A stretch of 64,000 nucleotides of DNA from Bin75 sp965212135 (GTDB lineage: Bacteria > Nitrospirota > Nitrospiria > Nitrospirales > UBA8639). Location of the stretch: assembly GCA_965212135.1 (NCBI GenBank), contig OZ243044.1:1736001-1800000 (forward strand). The letters are read 5' to 3'. The stretch's first letter is position 1. Every line of letters begins with the position of its first letter. A model generated the notes under the pieces. The model was given only the letters and a program-made list of their open reading frames with translations, ran no database searches and was not told the DNA's origin. The translations under genes and the position numbers were made by a program. Positions 16,238 through 25,733 of the stretch are shown here, piece after piece.

Positions 16238-17386
16238 CTACCACTTAAAATGTTTGCTCAACGTGAGCCCCTGCTGATGATAGCTGGACCCGATTCCGGC
16301 CCCGTACAGGCGTTCCGGCACGTCCAGCATTTTCTCATACATGACTTTGAAAAACGTTTGGCCGTCGTGAATCAGAAACGGCACGTCATGCGGCCTGACT
16401 TCCAGCACGACCTGTGTCCCTTTGCGCGATTCGTTGCCGGCTCCAAAGCCCGGGTCAAAGAATCCGGCGTAGTGGGTGCGCAATTCACCGCATGCCGCTT
16501 CATACGCCACCATCTCGGTCGCATACCCTGCTGATACCTTAATGCGCTCTTTTGACGCAAGAATATAAAATTCCTGCGGTTCAAGAACCAGCGAATCATT
16601 GGTATGCCGATAAATCGGTTCCCAAAAATCCTGAGCCGCGTAATATCCGGTTTTCGAGAGATCAACCACGTGGCTGTTTTTTTTGGCTCGATAGCCCACG
16701 ATGGGGTTGTGACCGCCGTTCCCCTGTAAATCAATTCGTAAAAACATCCCTTTATCCACACGAATATCCCTGGGCGCCAAAGGGATATTGCCCTCGTTAT
16801 TGTCGTACAGCAAACTTTCCCGGCTATGAAGCTTCAACAGTTGAGTGTCTGCGACCGTCGAGTGACCTTTGACCAGGCGAAGTTGGTTTAACGCCAGGCC
16901 CGTCTGTACGTTAATGGTAAAGGAGAGCGGGACAATCTCCAGATAGAGCGGGCCATGATAGCCTCGCCGCACTTCATCAAAACCCACGTTGAGGTCGGTG
17001 ATCATGCGGGTGAATATATCCAGCCGACCCGTGGAGCTTTTGGGATTGGCCCGTCCGCGAATGTCTTTCGGCAAGGCCAGAGTCTCTAACAAAGGCACCA
17101 GATAGACATGACCTTTTTCCAGGATGCCGCCTTGGGCGAGGTCAATCTCATACATGACCAGATGATCGGATTTGTAAAGATTGAGAACGTTCAAACGAGT
17201 GTGGATATCAGAATGTTCCGGATGAAAACTGCTTCGCAGACGGTAGGCTTTGTGGCCGAGACGAAGATCCAGACTGGCCGGTTGAATCTGACCATCCTCA
17301 ATCTCGGAAGACGCCGAGATGGCTCCCTCGTGAATCAGGCGCCTGATCTCGTGGTCGGGCAGAATGCCTCCCTTCGCGGCGCCCAT
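16238..17386 (-). CDS. dcd: dCTP deaminase-family protein, double-domain type (PF06559-like)
   Basis: 382 residues, twice the size of E. coli Dcd. The N-terminal half carries the trimeric dUTPase/Dcd fold (IQPASLDLRLG, RGRANPKSSTGRLDIFTRM). The C-terminal half repeats the fold: EPQEFYILASKERIKV, then ACGELRTHYAGFFDPGFG and VLEVRPHDVPFLI. This bidomain form is annotated as 2'-deoxycytidine 5'-triphosphate deaminase, making dUTP for thymidylate synthesis. It starts two bases after the kamA-like stop, so the genes are probably coupled. Confidence 0.85.
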   Translation of the reverse strand: MGAAKGGILPDHEIRRLIHEGAISASSEIEDGQIQPASLDLRLGHKAYRLRSSFHPEHSDIHTRLNVLNLYKSDHLVMYEIDLAQGGILEKGHVYLVPLLETLALPKDIRGRANPKSSTGRLDIFTRMITDLNVGFDEVRRGYHGPLYLEIVPLSFTINVQTGLALNQLRLVKGHSTVADTQLLKLHSRESLLYDNNEGNIPLAPRDIRVDKGMFLRIDLQGNGGHNPIVGYRAKKNSHVVDLSKTGYYAAQDFWEPIYRHTNDSLVLEPQEFYILASKERIKVSAGYATEMVAYEAACGELRTHYAGFFDPGFGAGNESRKGTQVVLEVRPHDVPFLIHDGQTFFKVMYEKMLDVPERLYGAGIGSSYHQQGLTLSKHFKW

Positions 17387-17388
17387 CG

Positions 17389-18513
17389 TTAGTCGTCCAT
17401 GGCCCCATTGCCACAGAGCCCCCCGGGCGCGGACGCGCCCACCATGGGGAGTGCCCGCGTTCGGCCCTGGTCGGGCTGCGGATAGTGATAGGTTTTGTTT
17501 TCGTAGTTTTTCAGCACGGCGCCGTTTTCATCAAGATTCAGCAGGTATTCATTGGGTAACAGCGGAATTTTTCCGCCGCCGCCAGGCGCATCAATGACAA
17601 AATGGGGGATGGCCATGCCGCTGGTATGCCCCTGGAGCGCCTGAATGATTTTCAATCCGGTTTCCACGGTCGTGCGGAAGTGGTTGGTCCCCTTGGTCAG
17701 GTCGGCCTGATACAGATAATAGGGCTTCACGCGGGCCAGCAGCAGTTGATGCATGAGCTGTTTCATGATTTCCGGATCATCGTTCACGCCCTTCAGCAAC
17801 ACCGTTTGCGCGCCAAGCGGCACACCGGCGTCGGCCAGGCGTCCGCAGGCTTCCTTGACTTCCGGCGTGAGTTCGTCGGGATGGTTAAAATGCAAATTCA
17901 TGTAGATCGGGTGATACTGTTTCACAATGTCGCAGAGTTGGGGGGTGATGCGCTGCGGCAGCGTTCCGGGCACGCGCGATCCGAACCGGATGAGTTCCAG
18001 ATGAGGGATGGTTCGCAGCGCTTTCAAAATGCGTTCAATCAGGTGATCGGGCAGCAACAGGGGATCGCCCCCCGATAAAATGACGTCCCGCACTTCCGTG
18101 TGTTCGCGGAGATAGGCGACGGCTTGATCCAATTCGCCTTTTTTCAAAAAGCCCGGTTTGCCGACCAGCCGCTTGCGAGTACAGAACCGGCAGTAGATCG
18201 GACATTGATTGGTGACCATCAACAGCACGCGGTCCGGATAGCGATGCACCAGGTGAGGCACGGGACTGTCGGTGTCTTCTTCCAGTGGATCGGCGGGTGC
18301 GCCAAAGTCCTCCATTTCAACGGGGTCCGGGACAACCTGTTTCCAAATGGCATCCCCTTTTTCTTTGATCGTGCTCATCACCGTGGGCGTGATCCGCATG
18401 GGGTAGGGGCCTACGATGTGCTCTATTTCTTTGGGATCCACGCCCAAATGTTTGGCTAAATCTTTGGGTTTGGTCGTGCTCTCGGCCAAGACCCGTTTCC
18501 AATCTTCCATCAT
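17389..18513 (-). CDS. KamA/EpmB-family radical SAM aminomutase
   Basis: A 374-residue radical SAM PLP protein of the lysine 2,3-aminomutase family. The cluster motif is CPIYCRFCTRKRLVG; DVILSGGDPLLLPD, FGSRVPGTLPQRI and VIDAPGGGGKIPLLPNEY are hallmarks, with the PLP region in the C-terminal half. It is shorter than clostridial KamA (about 415) and longer than EpmB (about 340). Either free-lysine isomerisation or lysine modification on EF-P is possible; no efp gene is nearby. The ATG at 18513, with GAGGA upstream, is preferred to 18543. The dCTP deaminase gene follows after two bases. Confidence 0.85.
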   Translation of the reverse strand: MMEDWKRVLAESTTKPKDLAKHLGVDPKEIEHIVGPYPMRITPTVMSTIKEKGDAIWKQVVPDPVEMEDFGAPADPLEEDTDSPVPHLVHRYPDRVLLMVTNQCPIYCRFCTRKRLVGKPGFLKKGELDQAVAYLREHTEVRDVILSGGDPLLLPDHLIERILKALRTIPHLELIRFGSRVPGTLPQRITPQLCDIVKQYHPIYMNLHFNHPDELTPEVKEACGRLADAGVPLGAQTVLLKGVNDDPEIMKQLMHQLLLARVKPYYLYQADLTKGTNHFRTTVETGLKIIQALQGHTSGMAIPHFVIDAPGGGGKIPLLPNEYLLNLDENGAVLKNYENKTYHYPQPDQGRTRALPMVGASAPGGLCGNGAMDD

Positions 18514-18660
18514 GTCATTCCTCGCAACTAGGGGTGAACGCATGGATGAGGGGCGGCATGAGACGGTGCCGGTTCATCGTGTGACGTTGGATTCGGCCGG
18601 GCCGCTCCCTGGCGGCCCTTGTGTTTTGTGCGATGCCATCTCCCGCCCGCCCGGCCGGAT

Positions 18661-20184
18661 TCAACCCGCGGCTTCCCGATAGTCCGCCGACCGGCCTTGT
18701 TGTGACACCGGTGACAGTGAACACGGTGCAAGGATGGCATCGCGCATGCCGTGAATCACTTTTTTATCCGTTGGACATACCGTGGCCAGGATTCCGCCGA
18801 GGGTTACCTCGTCTCCGGACACAAAATAATAGGGGGAGAGTCGGGCACGTCCGGCCATGGACACGACGTGTTCCGTGTGTTCATCGAAATACGTCATCGT
18901 GTATTGTCGGCCCTTGTGAAATTCTTGCAGAACGTAGGGTGTCGAGGCAAAGGAGTCCATCGCGTGCTCCAGTCCCGCCGCCCATTCGGATTGTGAACGG
19001 TCATGTCCGACGAGCACCCCGCGCCCCCCCCAGGCCAGTTCGGAAAACCCCGACGGCTTCAACACAAATTGCCGTTGTTTTTGTCGTGCGTGAGCCAATT
19101 GCCGCCAGTCGGACACGGCCTTGCCCTCAAGCCGGAGATTCGGGATCACCCCGGATGGGGGAATCGGACGAGGGTCAACGATCCAGGTCCTGGGCATCAG
19201 CTGTAAGAGACCATGAAAGTCGTCCGCCCCGAGCGCCTCGGCCCAAAATCCCTCCAGCAACGGATGATGCAGGAGCGCAAAGGCCGACTTTTCTTCCATC
19301 CAGGGCTTATACGGCGGCGTCACGCTCACTCGCCCTTTTTTGGCGCTGTACATGAGCAATTCAGACTTTGGAATGTTTTTGAGATCAAAGAGTTCAAAGA
19401 AGCGATAGATGCGCGAGACGGGTTTTTCCCCGTCAGGGGTCGCGATGAACAGCGCGTCTTCGGTGAATCGAAGGTCGCGGGGATGCACACACCAGGTTTC
19501 CACGCCTCCCATGCGCAATTGAGAAGCCACCCAGGTCATTTCATTGCGGTAATCCTCGGCTTCATCGGACACCACGATGGCGCAGCATCCCGTTTCCCCG
19601 CCGCATCGGCCGTCAAACAGTTTGGCAAAACCTTCAATCATCCCGTTGGAGCCGCCGGGCAGCGAATCCCCCAAGGCTCCGTAGGCGTGGGCCAAACTTC
19701 CCGTGATCCCGATTCCTCCCGGTATGGAGTCGAGTTCCGTCATCGCCATACCCGTTTCGGTCGGAATGATGTCGGGGCGAATCACTTGGGGACTCGCCTC
19801 TCGAAACCGCTTCATGCGGGCATAGTCCAGCAGGGCTTCCGGCTTGCCCTGGTCAAGATAGTGGCGCACCCAGACGGGTTGTGTGCCTTTGAGGCTGTCG
19901 AGATACAGGCGATTGAGGGCTTTGGAGAACGACCAGAGTTGGGGGCCAAGGTTCTGAAAGAACGATACCTCGCTCGTGGTCAACGGAAAAGGCACGGGTG
20001 AGACACGCCATGAAGGCTCCGCCTGTTGAGGGAACATGCCTGCCGCTTGAAGCGCGTTCCGGACGAAGAGGCATCGCCGCCGCTCTTCCCGGAGATCATC
20101 CGCGGGACCGGACGGGAGGGCGGCAGGGGACAGCGTGTCTGAACGCGTCCGGAGCATGGGACCTTCGGCTGAGAGGTGAGCCAT
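18661..20184 (-). CDS. ATP-grasp-like protein, unknown function
   Basis: A 507-residue soluble protein. The C-terminal 150 residues look like the nucleotide-binding half of an ATP-grasp enzyme: RQFVLKPSGFSELAWGGRG (lysine plus glycine loop), YVLQEFHKGRQYTM, and a terminal segment rich in Asp/Glu/Asn-type ligands. The N-terminal half includes PDIIPTETGMAMTELDSIPGG, recalling the DGP/ETN-binding motifs of circularly permuted ATP-grasp or glutathionylspermidine-synthase-like proteins. It is probably a ligase, but the substrate is unknown. The start could be 20184 or 20157 (AAGG upstream). No close partner gene lies on the same strand. Confidence 0.55.
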   Translation of the reverse strand: MAHLSAEGPMLRTRSDTLSPAALPSGPADDLREERRRCLFVRNALQAAGMFPQQAEPSWRVSPVPFPLTTSEVSFFQNLGPQLWSFSKALNRLYLDSLKGTQPVWVRHYLDQGKPEALLDYARMKRFREASPQVIRPDIIPTETGMAMTELDSIPGGIGITGSLAHAYGALGDSLPGGSNGMIEGFAKLFDGRCGGETGCCAIVVSDEAEDYRNEMTWVASQLRMGGVETWCVHPRDLRFTEDALFIATPDGEKPVSRIYRFFELFDLKNIPKSELLMYSAKKGRVSVTPPYKPWMEEKSAFALLHHPLLEGFWAEALGADDFHGLLQLMPRTWIVDPRPIPPSGVIPNLRLEGKAVSDWRQLAHARQKQRQFVLKPSGFSELAWGGRGVLVGHDRSQSEWAAGLEHAMDSFASTPYVLQEFHKGRQYTMTYFDEHTEHVVSMAGRARLSPYYFVSGDEVTLGGILATVCPTDKKVIHGMRDAILAPCSLSPVSQQGRSADYREAAG

Positions 20185-20470
20185 GAGAGCGTGATGCCAG
20201 AATCAATCCTGATGATGGCGTGGCGCGAATGGATCATGACCGTGGCTGGAGCGTGCGTCGAGGCCTGTCAACGCCCCTTCTCCACGGGAAACCATCCATG
20301 GGCCGTTTTCACAATATCAATGAATGGTACCATGGCCTCTTTCAGTGAGACAAGCAAAGGCCCGGAACGTGCGTGGTCACGATGGATGGGGATGGGAGGA
20401 CGCCGGTCTCCAGACCGATTGCGCGGCACGTTTGCCCTGATGGGATCGGGGCGCGGAGCGGATTCGTGCC

Positions 20471-20499
20471 TTGTCCCTCGCCGGCCGGCCACGTATAAT
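20471..20499 (+). promoter_or_regulatory. Sigma70-type promoter upstream of the CbbQ-like gene
   Basis: TTGTCC at 20471-20476 and a perfect TATAAT at 20494-20499, separated by exactly 17 bases, lie 65 bp before the GTG start at 20564. The divergent interval 20185-20470 otherwise holds no supported feature. Confidence 0.6.
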
Positions 20500-20563
20500 G
20501 CCGCCATTTACCGGCGATTGTTCCATTGAGATCCTCATCCATGAACGAAGGACGCAGCCGCAC

Positions 20564-21376
20564 GTGAAGGGACACGAAGTCAATATCGAACAGTATCGGA
20601 TACACAACGAGCCGTTTTATGAAGAGGTCAACGGCGAAATCGGGCTTGTCAACATTGCGGCCCGCAATCATCTGCCGGTGATGTTGAAAGGCCCGACCGG
20701 TTGCGGGAAGACTCGCTTTGTGCAGCATATGGCGTACCGGCTGGGGCGTCCGCTTATTACGGTCGCCTGCCATGAGGATTTGACCGCGCTGGATCTGGTT
20801 GGCCGGTATCTCCTCAAGGGCGAAGAAACCGTGTGGATTGACGGCCCCCTGACCCTGGGGGTGAAGCATGGGGCCATCGTTTATCTGGATGAAATCGTCG
20901 AAGCCAGAAAAGACACGACGGTGATTGTGCATCCCTTGAGCGACGACCGCCGCTTCCTGCCCATTGAAAAACGCGGACAGATTATCGAAGCGGTTGATGA
21001 CTTTATGCTCGTGATTTCCTACAACCCCGGCTATCAGAGTGTGCTGAAAGAATTAAAGCAAAGCACGAAGCAGCGTTTTATGGCCCTTGAATTCACGTAT
21101 CCGCCCCCCGTGATTGAAACCACTATCATTCGGCATGAGGCGGGCGTCTCCGAAGACGTGGCGCACAAGCTCGTGAAGCTCGGCGGCAAGGTGCGGAATT
21201 TGCGCAACCACGGGCTTGAAGAAGGCGTGAGCACGCGGCTGCTCATTTACGCCGGAACCCTGATTCGGCAGGGCGTTGACACGGAGCGGGCGTGCGACGC
21301 CGCGGTGATTCAGCCCATCACCGACGATGCCGACATGCACCGCAGCATTCAGGAACTGGTGAAGGCGATTTTTTAG
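20564..21376 (+). CDS. CbbQ/NirQ/NorQ-family AAA+ ATPase
   Basis: A MoxR-type AAA+ ATPase of 270 residues. Walker A is KGPTGCGKTRFVQHMA, Walker B is IVYLDEIVEA, with LSDDRRFLP, FMLVISYNPGYQ (sensor 1) and the C-terminal lid STRLLIYAGTLIRQG. These proteins work with a VWA-domain partner (CbbO/NorD) to remodel or activate enzymes such as Rubisco or NO reductase. No VWA gene, Rubisco or NorB is in the window, so the client is unknown. The frame is open from 20471, but the homologous start NIEQYRIHNEPFY supports the GTG at 20564. Confidence 0.85.
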   Translation: MKGHEVNIEQYRIHNEPFYEEVNGEIGLVNIAARNHLPVMLKGPTGCGKTRFVQHMAYRLGRPLITVACHEDLTALDLVGRYLLKGEETVWIDGPLTLGVKHGAIVYLDEIVEARKDTTVIVHPLSDDRRFLPIEKRGQIIEAVDDFMLVISYNPGYQSVLKELKQSTKQRFMALEFTYPPPVIETTIIRHEAGVSEDVAHKLVKLGGKVRNLRNHGLEEGVSTRLLIYAGTLIRQGVDTERACDAAVIQPITDDADMHRSIQELVKAIF

Positions 21377-21484
21377 GATTGAACAGGTTTCGTGTTCGTC
21401 ATTCTCCAGGCAAGCCCGACTGCATGACGCCGTCGCCTGCCGCAAGGCATGGCGAGGCAAGAGAACGGTATTTCCCATTCCCTC

Positions 21485-22363
21485 ATGTCTGAACCGCACA
21501 ATACCATCGCCATCGTGTACGATTTCGATCTCACCTTGAGTCCGGAGTACATGCAGGATCAAACGATTCTGCCTCACGCCCGGATTGACCCCGGCCCGTT
21601 CTGGGAAAGCTGCACCGCGCTTATTGCCGACGAAGGCTATGACCATGAACTCGCCTATATGAAGCGGCTGCTGGATGATGAAAAAATCCGCGCCCTGTCC
21701 AATCAGGACCTGCGACGGATGGGTGAGCGGCTGACGTTTTTCCCCGGCGTGCCCGAGTGTTTCGGCGAATTGAACGCCGTGGTGCAGCAGCCCAAATATC
21801 AGGAGCAGGACGTCCATCTTGAGCATTACGTGGTCAGCTCCGGGCTGAAGGCGATTCTGGACGGGAGTGCGATTGCGACGTGGACCAAAGCCATGTGGGG
21901 ATGCGAGTTTGCGGAAACGGACGGTCACATTAGTTTTCCCAAACGCACCATCAGTCACACGCAAAAAACCCAGTACTTGTTTCGGGTGAACAAGGCCCTC
22001 CTGAACGTGGCACAGGACGTGAACGACCATATGCCAGAAGAGAAACGGCCGGTGCCCTTTTCGCATATGATCTACGTGGGCGACGGCCCGACCGACGTGC
22101 CGTGTTTTACCGTCATCAAAAAGAACGGCGGGCTGGCCGTGGCCGTGTACAATCCGGACGATACCACCCGACGGTCTTTTAAGAAATGTTACGACCTCAT
22201 GCTGCACGCCGACCGTGTGCATTGCATGGCCCCAGCCGATTATCGCAAAGGCAGTCAGCTTCGCCTCATCCTGGAGCAACGGTTGATGGAAATCGCCGAC
22301 CGTATCGTCGAGCGTCGTCGTCAGGACATGGCCGACGCTCGAGTGCCGGCCCCTCCGCCTTAG
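21485..22363 (+). CDS. HAD-superfamily phosphatase-like hydrolase
   Basis: A 292-residue haloacid-dehalogenase-fold protein. Motif I is VYDFDLTLSP (DxDxT), motif II lies near HYVVSSGLKAI, and motif III/IV is MIYVGDGPTDVPCF. A long cap region lies between them (residues 20-110). It is expected to be a magnesium-dependent cytoplasmic phosphatase, with the substrate not predictable. The start MSEPHNTIAIV at 21485 is preferred to 21449. It follows the CbbQ-like gene by about 110 bp. Confidence 0.8.
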   Translation: MSEPHNTIAIVYDFDLTLSPEYMQDQTILPHARIDPGPFWESCTALIADEGYDHELAYMKRLLDDEKIRALSNQDLRRMGERLTFFPGVPECFGELNAVVQQPKYQEQDVHLEHYVVSSGLKAILDGSAIATWTKAMWGCEFAETDGHISFPKRTISHTQKTQYLFRVNKALLNVAQDVNDHMPEEKRPVPFSHMIYVGDGPTDVPCFTVIKKNGGLAVAVYNPDDTTRRSFKKCYDLMLHADRVHCMAPADYRKGSQLRLILEQRLMEIADRIVERRRQDMADARVPAPPP

Positions 22364-22409
22364 GGCGTGCGCTCCCTTCCGTTGCGTTTGCGCCGCCGGG
22401 AGGGGTACA

Positions 22410-23117
22410 GTGAGAAAGCTCATGCGGGAGTGCGGGAGGCATCTCATGAAACGGCCATCATCTTTCCATGATATTCCTGAATTTCTTGCCTGCCGTCCGT
22501 TCCGGTTGCTCATCGGTCTGCTCATCCTCCTGCTCGCCTGTGTGCCGCCGTCACCGGGGGAGAGCGAAGGATCGGATTGTGAGATGCCTTGCGTGATCAA
22601 GCTGTTTCCCAAGCCCGCCACAAATGAGAGCGACGGCAACAGGGTGACCGGAACCAAACTGCCGCCCTTGGATCAACAAAATTGGCGGCGGCCGCAATCA
22701 GCCTTCAAATGGATTGTCATGGCCCGCGACATCAAAACGCCTTGGGATACGTTCGGACGGCAGGGGTGGATGACGGACGATGCCTACGTGGAGCCGGTGG
22801 ATCCCGGCGTGTCGGAATTTTCCCCGGAGACGGAAGTATTCTATCTGGTGTTTGCCGTGTCGGCCCTTGACGCGCCGTCCCAGTATCGGGCGGCGTGGTT
22901 CCACATGCCGAATGGCGCCACCGCTTCGGAAGAGATGGTCGGCACCGATGCCCTGTTGATGGAAATGAACGAAAAAGCCGGGTATCTCGAAATCTTCAAA
23001 CCCGAAGGCGGCTGGAAACCGGGCCGGTATTTGATCAAGCTCTATTTTGAAAGCCCCGGCCAGGACCTCTACGCCCCCAATGCCATCGGCACCATGACGT
23101 TTGCCATCACCGATTGA
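22410..23117 (+). CDS. Exported protein, possible lipoprotein, unknown function
   Basis: 235 residues from a GTG with GGGAGGGG just upstream. A hydrophobic stretch (FRLLIGLLILLLACVPP) ends in Cys and may be a lipoprotein signal or a plain signal peptide; the residue at -2 is Leu, which is unusual for a lipobox. The mature part looks like a beta-rich single domain (WIVMARDIKTPWDTFG, FYLVFAVSALDAPSQYRAAW, PGRYLIKLYFESPGQ). This resembles a ligand- or carbohydrate-binding beta sandwich only in general pattern. No family is recognised. Confidence 0.65.
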   Translation: MRKLMRECGRHLMKRPSSFHDIPEFLACRPFRLLIGLLILLLACVPPSPGESEGSDCEMPCVIKLFPKPATNESDGNRVTGTKLPPLDQQNWRRPQSAFKWIVMARDIKTPWDTFGRQGWMTDDAYVEPVDPGVSEFSPETEVFYLVFAVSALDAPSQYRAAWFHMPNGATASEEMVGTDALLMEMNEKAGYLEIFKPEGGWKPGRYLIKLYFESPGQDLYAPNAIGTMTFAITD

Positions 23118-23167
23118 CCCGCCTGCCCATTCCGCGCCGGCTCCGGGGTCCGACCCTTCCGCCTTCA

Positions 23168-24799
23168 TTAAGACAGGCGCGACGCGCCGGCTGGTTGTGC
23201 CGTGGATTTCTCTCTCGCCGCCCGTCGGGACTGTAACAGGTTTTCAAGCGTCAGCAGGGCGTCCCGGCCAGAATTGGCCTCGATGCCTTGAGTGAGCTTC
23301 TGATCGGCATAGGCGTGGCCGTGATCCTGCGTGGCGCTTTGGCTCAAGCTGCCCGTCCAGTGACGGGGGTCGCGGTTGCCGTGTTTCCTGTTCCAGGCCG
23401 TGAGGCAGGCTTTCGCAATCAGCGTGTTGAGCGGGGCGGGATTGTAGAGCAGTTTTTTGATGTTCCAGGGCGTGAGACTCAACGGATTGTACCCCGCCGA
23501 CAGATAGCCGTCCGACAACAGCCGTTGTTCCAAATCCGTATTCGGCTGCACGCCGAGAAAGAACATCAACGGGAACACGCGGTCTTCTCCGAGAATGGAG
23601 GCCACCGTTTTATACGACTCAATGCTTTGCAGAAGCGTCTCTTCGGTTTCCTCCGGAGAGTTGAGCGAATAGTTGAGGATCACGCGCCCGGCAAAGCCCG
23701 CCTCTTTCAAATAGCGGCAGCCGTCGTACAGGTGTTCGAGTTTAAAGCCCATGTGCAGGCTGTTGAGCACCTTCTGCGATCCCGCGGTGATTGCGACCTC
23801 CAGATCGCCCACGCCGGATTTGACCATGAGCGTCGCCATCTCGGCGGAAATCAGCGACGTCCGCACGTAGCCCGACCATGTGATCTCCAGCCCCTCGCGA
23901 ATAATCCGTTCCAGGATTTCCGTGCATTGCGGGTACGCCTCTTTCCCCGTAATAAATTGCGCGTCGGTGAACCAGAAGCGCCGCGCGCCCCATTGATGGT
24001 AGTACTGCGCAATATCCCGCACGACGTTGTGAGCCGGGCGGTAGCGGACGCGCTTTCCCTCAATATAGGGATACAGACAAAAGGCGCAGTCATACGGACA
24101 GCCCCGCTTGGTTTGCACGCCGATACAGTCGTTCACGTATGCCGTGTACTGTGGAAAAATGGATGTCAGATACGGCAGGTTGACGGTCAGTGAATCCAGC
24201 AGGGCCGTCCTCTGCTGCGAGCCTTTGGTGACGCGGCCGTCTTCTTTGACGATAAACCGCTCGCCGGCAAGCGGCTCCTCGTTCAGGACTTTCAGAATCG
24301 CGTCCTCGCCCTCGCCCAAAATGCCGAGCGTGCCTTCGGGGAGTTTGTCAATCAGTTGATCGGCAAACGCGGTGAAGGCGCCGCCGCCGACCATGATCCG
24401 CGCGCCGGGAAATTCTTTGTGCATGAGCCACGGGTATGACAGGTTCAGGCGGATGTCCTGGTAATAACGGTAGAGATTTTTCAGGCCGTGCCAGGAGGCC
24501 GCGACGCGCTTCAGGGGGTTGGCCGCGTAATAAAAGTTGAACGCCTGCTCCAGCGACGCATCGCCTTCGTGGGGCGAAAAGATTTGAATGTCGCGCCACG
24601 AAAAACACACGAGTGCGGGCTTGAAGTGTTTCGCGGTCTCGCGCAGCGTGTGAGGCCGGTCGGCACGCGGCACAAGCGACAGATCCAGAATCCGCTGACG
24701 CACGTCCGGTCGGCGCCGGTGGATGAAGTCGGCCAGGTACGTAATGCCGGTCGGATAGACCTTTTTGCACGGCAGAAACACATAGAGGACGGAATCCAT
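23168..24799 (-). CDS. B12-binding-domain radical SAM protein
   Basis: 543 residues. The N-terminal third resembles a cobalamin-binding Rossmann domain (VYPTGITYLADFIHRR, GARIMVGGGAFTAF, ILGEGEDAILKVL). The radical SAM core has the cluster motif CPYDCAFCLYPYIEG and GARRFWFTDAQFIT. A C-terminal extension of about 90 residues is hydrophilic. Class B radical SAM enzymes of this layout catalyse methylations and ring rearrangements in lipid and pigment synthesis. It is transcribed six bases after ubiE, suggesting a joint role near quinone or isoprenoid metabolism (inference). Confidence 0.8.
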   Translation of the reverse strand: MDSVLYVFLPCKKVYPTGITYLADFIHRRRPDVRQRILDLSLVPRADRPHTLRETAKHFKPALVCFSWRDIQIFSPHEGDASLEQAFNFYYAANPLKRVAASWHGLKNLYRYYQDIRLNLSYPWLMHKEFPGARIMVGGGAFTAFADQLIDKLPEGTLGILGEGEDAILKVLNEEPLAGERFIVKEDGRVTKGSQQRTALLDSLTVNLPYLTSIFPQYTAYVNDCIGVQTKRGCPYDCAFCLYPYIEGKRVRYRPAHNVVRDIAQYYHQWGARRFWFTDAQFITGKEAYPQCTEILERIIREGLEITWSGYVRTSLISAEMATLMVKSGVGDLEVAITAGSQKVLNSLHMGFKLEHLYDGCRYLKEAGFAGRVILNYSLNSPEETEETLLQSIESYKTVASILGEDRVFPLMFFLGVQPNTDLEQRLLSDGYLSAGYNPLSLTPWNIKKLLYNPAPLNTLIAKACLTAWNRKHGNRDPRHWTGSLSQSATQDHGHAYADQKLTQGIEANSGRDALLTLENLLQSRRAAREKSTAQPAGASRLS

Positions 24800-24805
24800 A
24801 CGCCC

Positions 24806-25573
24806 TTACTTGACGGCCACGTGAATGGCCACGATCCCGCCGGTGAGATTGCGATAGGCCACCCGGGCAAAGCCGGCGTCGCGCAGCATGGCGGCGAGTT
24901 GTTCCTGATCGGGAAAGGTTCGAATGGATTCAGGCAGATAGTGATAGACCTCGGTGTGATCTTTGGCCACCCAGGTGCCGATGTTGGGAAGGACGCGAAA
25001 CGAGTACCAATCATAGAGGCGCCGAAGCCAGGCCGCCACGGGCCGGGAAAATTCAAGACACACAAAACGGCCGCCCGGTTTGAGCACGCGGTGAATTTCA
25101 TGAAAGGCCCGCGGCCGGTCTCCGACGTTGCGAATACAGAATCCCGCGGTCACCGCGTCAAAGGTGTCATCCTGGAAGACGATCTGTTCCGCGTTCACTC
25201 GAACACACGCGATACGGCCGGACAGTCCCCGGCGAGCGATCTTCCCGGCGCCGACCTTCAACATGGCCACGTTCAAATCCATCGCCACGGTCCGGCCTTG
25301 CTCCCCCATCCGTTGATGCAGCAGCAGGGCGAGATCACCCGTTCCCGTGCCCAGGTCCAGCCCCCGCCCATGCGTGTGGGCGGGAACTTCACGCATGGCG
25401 ACCGCTTTCCATCGGTGATGGAATCCGAAACTAAGCAACGAATTGTTGAGGTCATACCGTGCCGCGATCGCGGTAAACATGCGCTGCACGGCCTGTTCCC
25501 GAGGCGTACCGGACCATTGCGACACGGCCTTGCCGGCGGGAGCGCCGACGGTATTTCCCATGGATTGCACCAT
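24806..25573 (-). CDS. ubiE: UbiE/MenG-family quinone C-methyltransferase
   Basis: A SAM-dependent methyltransferase of 255 residues that methylates the ring of demethylmenaquinone or a demethoxyubiquinone precursor. Motif I is LDLGTGTGDLALLL; FDAVTAGFCIRNVGDR and RVLKPGGRFVCLEFSRP are signatures of the UbiE/Coq5 family. YDLNNSLLSFGFHHRWK near the N-terminus is also typical. Which quinone is made cannot be told here. The start could be 25609, 25573 or 25561. The gene is closely followed by the B12 radical SAM gene. Confidence 0.9.
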   Translation of the reverse strand: MVQSMGNTVGAPAGKAVSQWSGTPREQAVQRMFTAIAARYDLNNSLLSFGFHHRWKAVAMREVPAHTHGRGLDLGTGTGDLALLLHQRMGEQGRTVAMDLNVAMLKVGAGKIARRGLSGRIACVRVNAEQIVFQDDTFDAVTAGFCIRNVGDRPRAFHEIHRVLKPGGRFVCLEFSRPVAAWLRRLYDWYSFRVLPNIGTWVAKDHTEVYHYLPESIRTFPDQEQLAAMLRDAGFARVAYRNLTGGIVAIHVAVK

Positions 25574-25733
25574 GGTCAGGGGGTAGCACCAGCCCGGCGG
25601 ATTTGTCAAGGAATGGAGGGAGCGGGAGGGTACGCGAGACTAGGGCGCAAGACCTGTTTTTCGAAGAATCGGCGTCAGGCCGGAACGTACAGGATGATTT
25701 CATTCATGCTGGTTTTCGTTGTTCTTCATCCGG

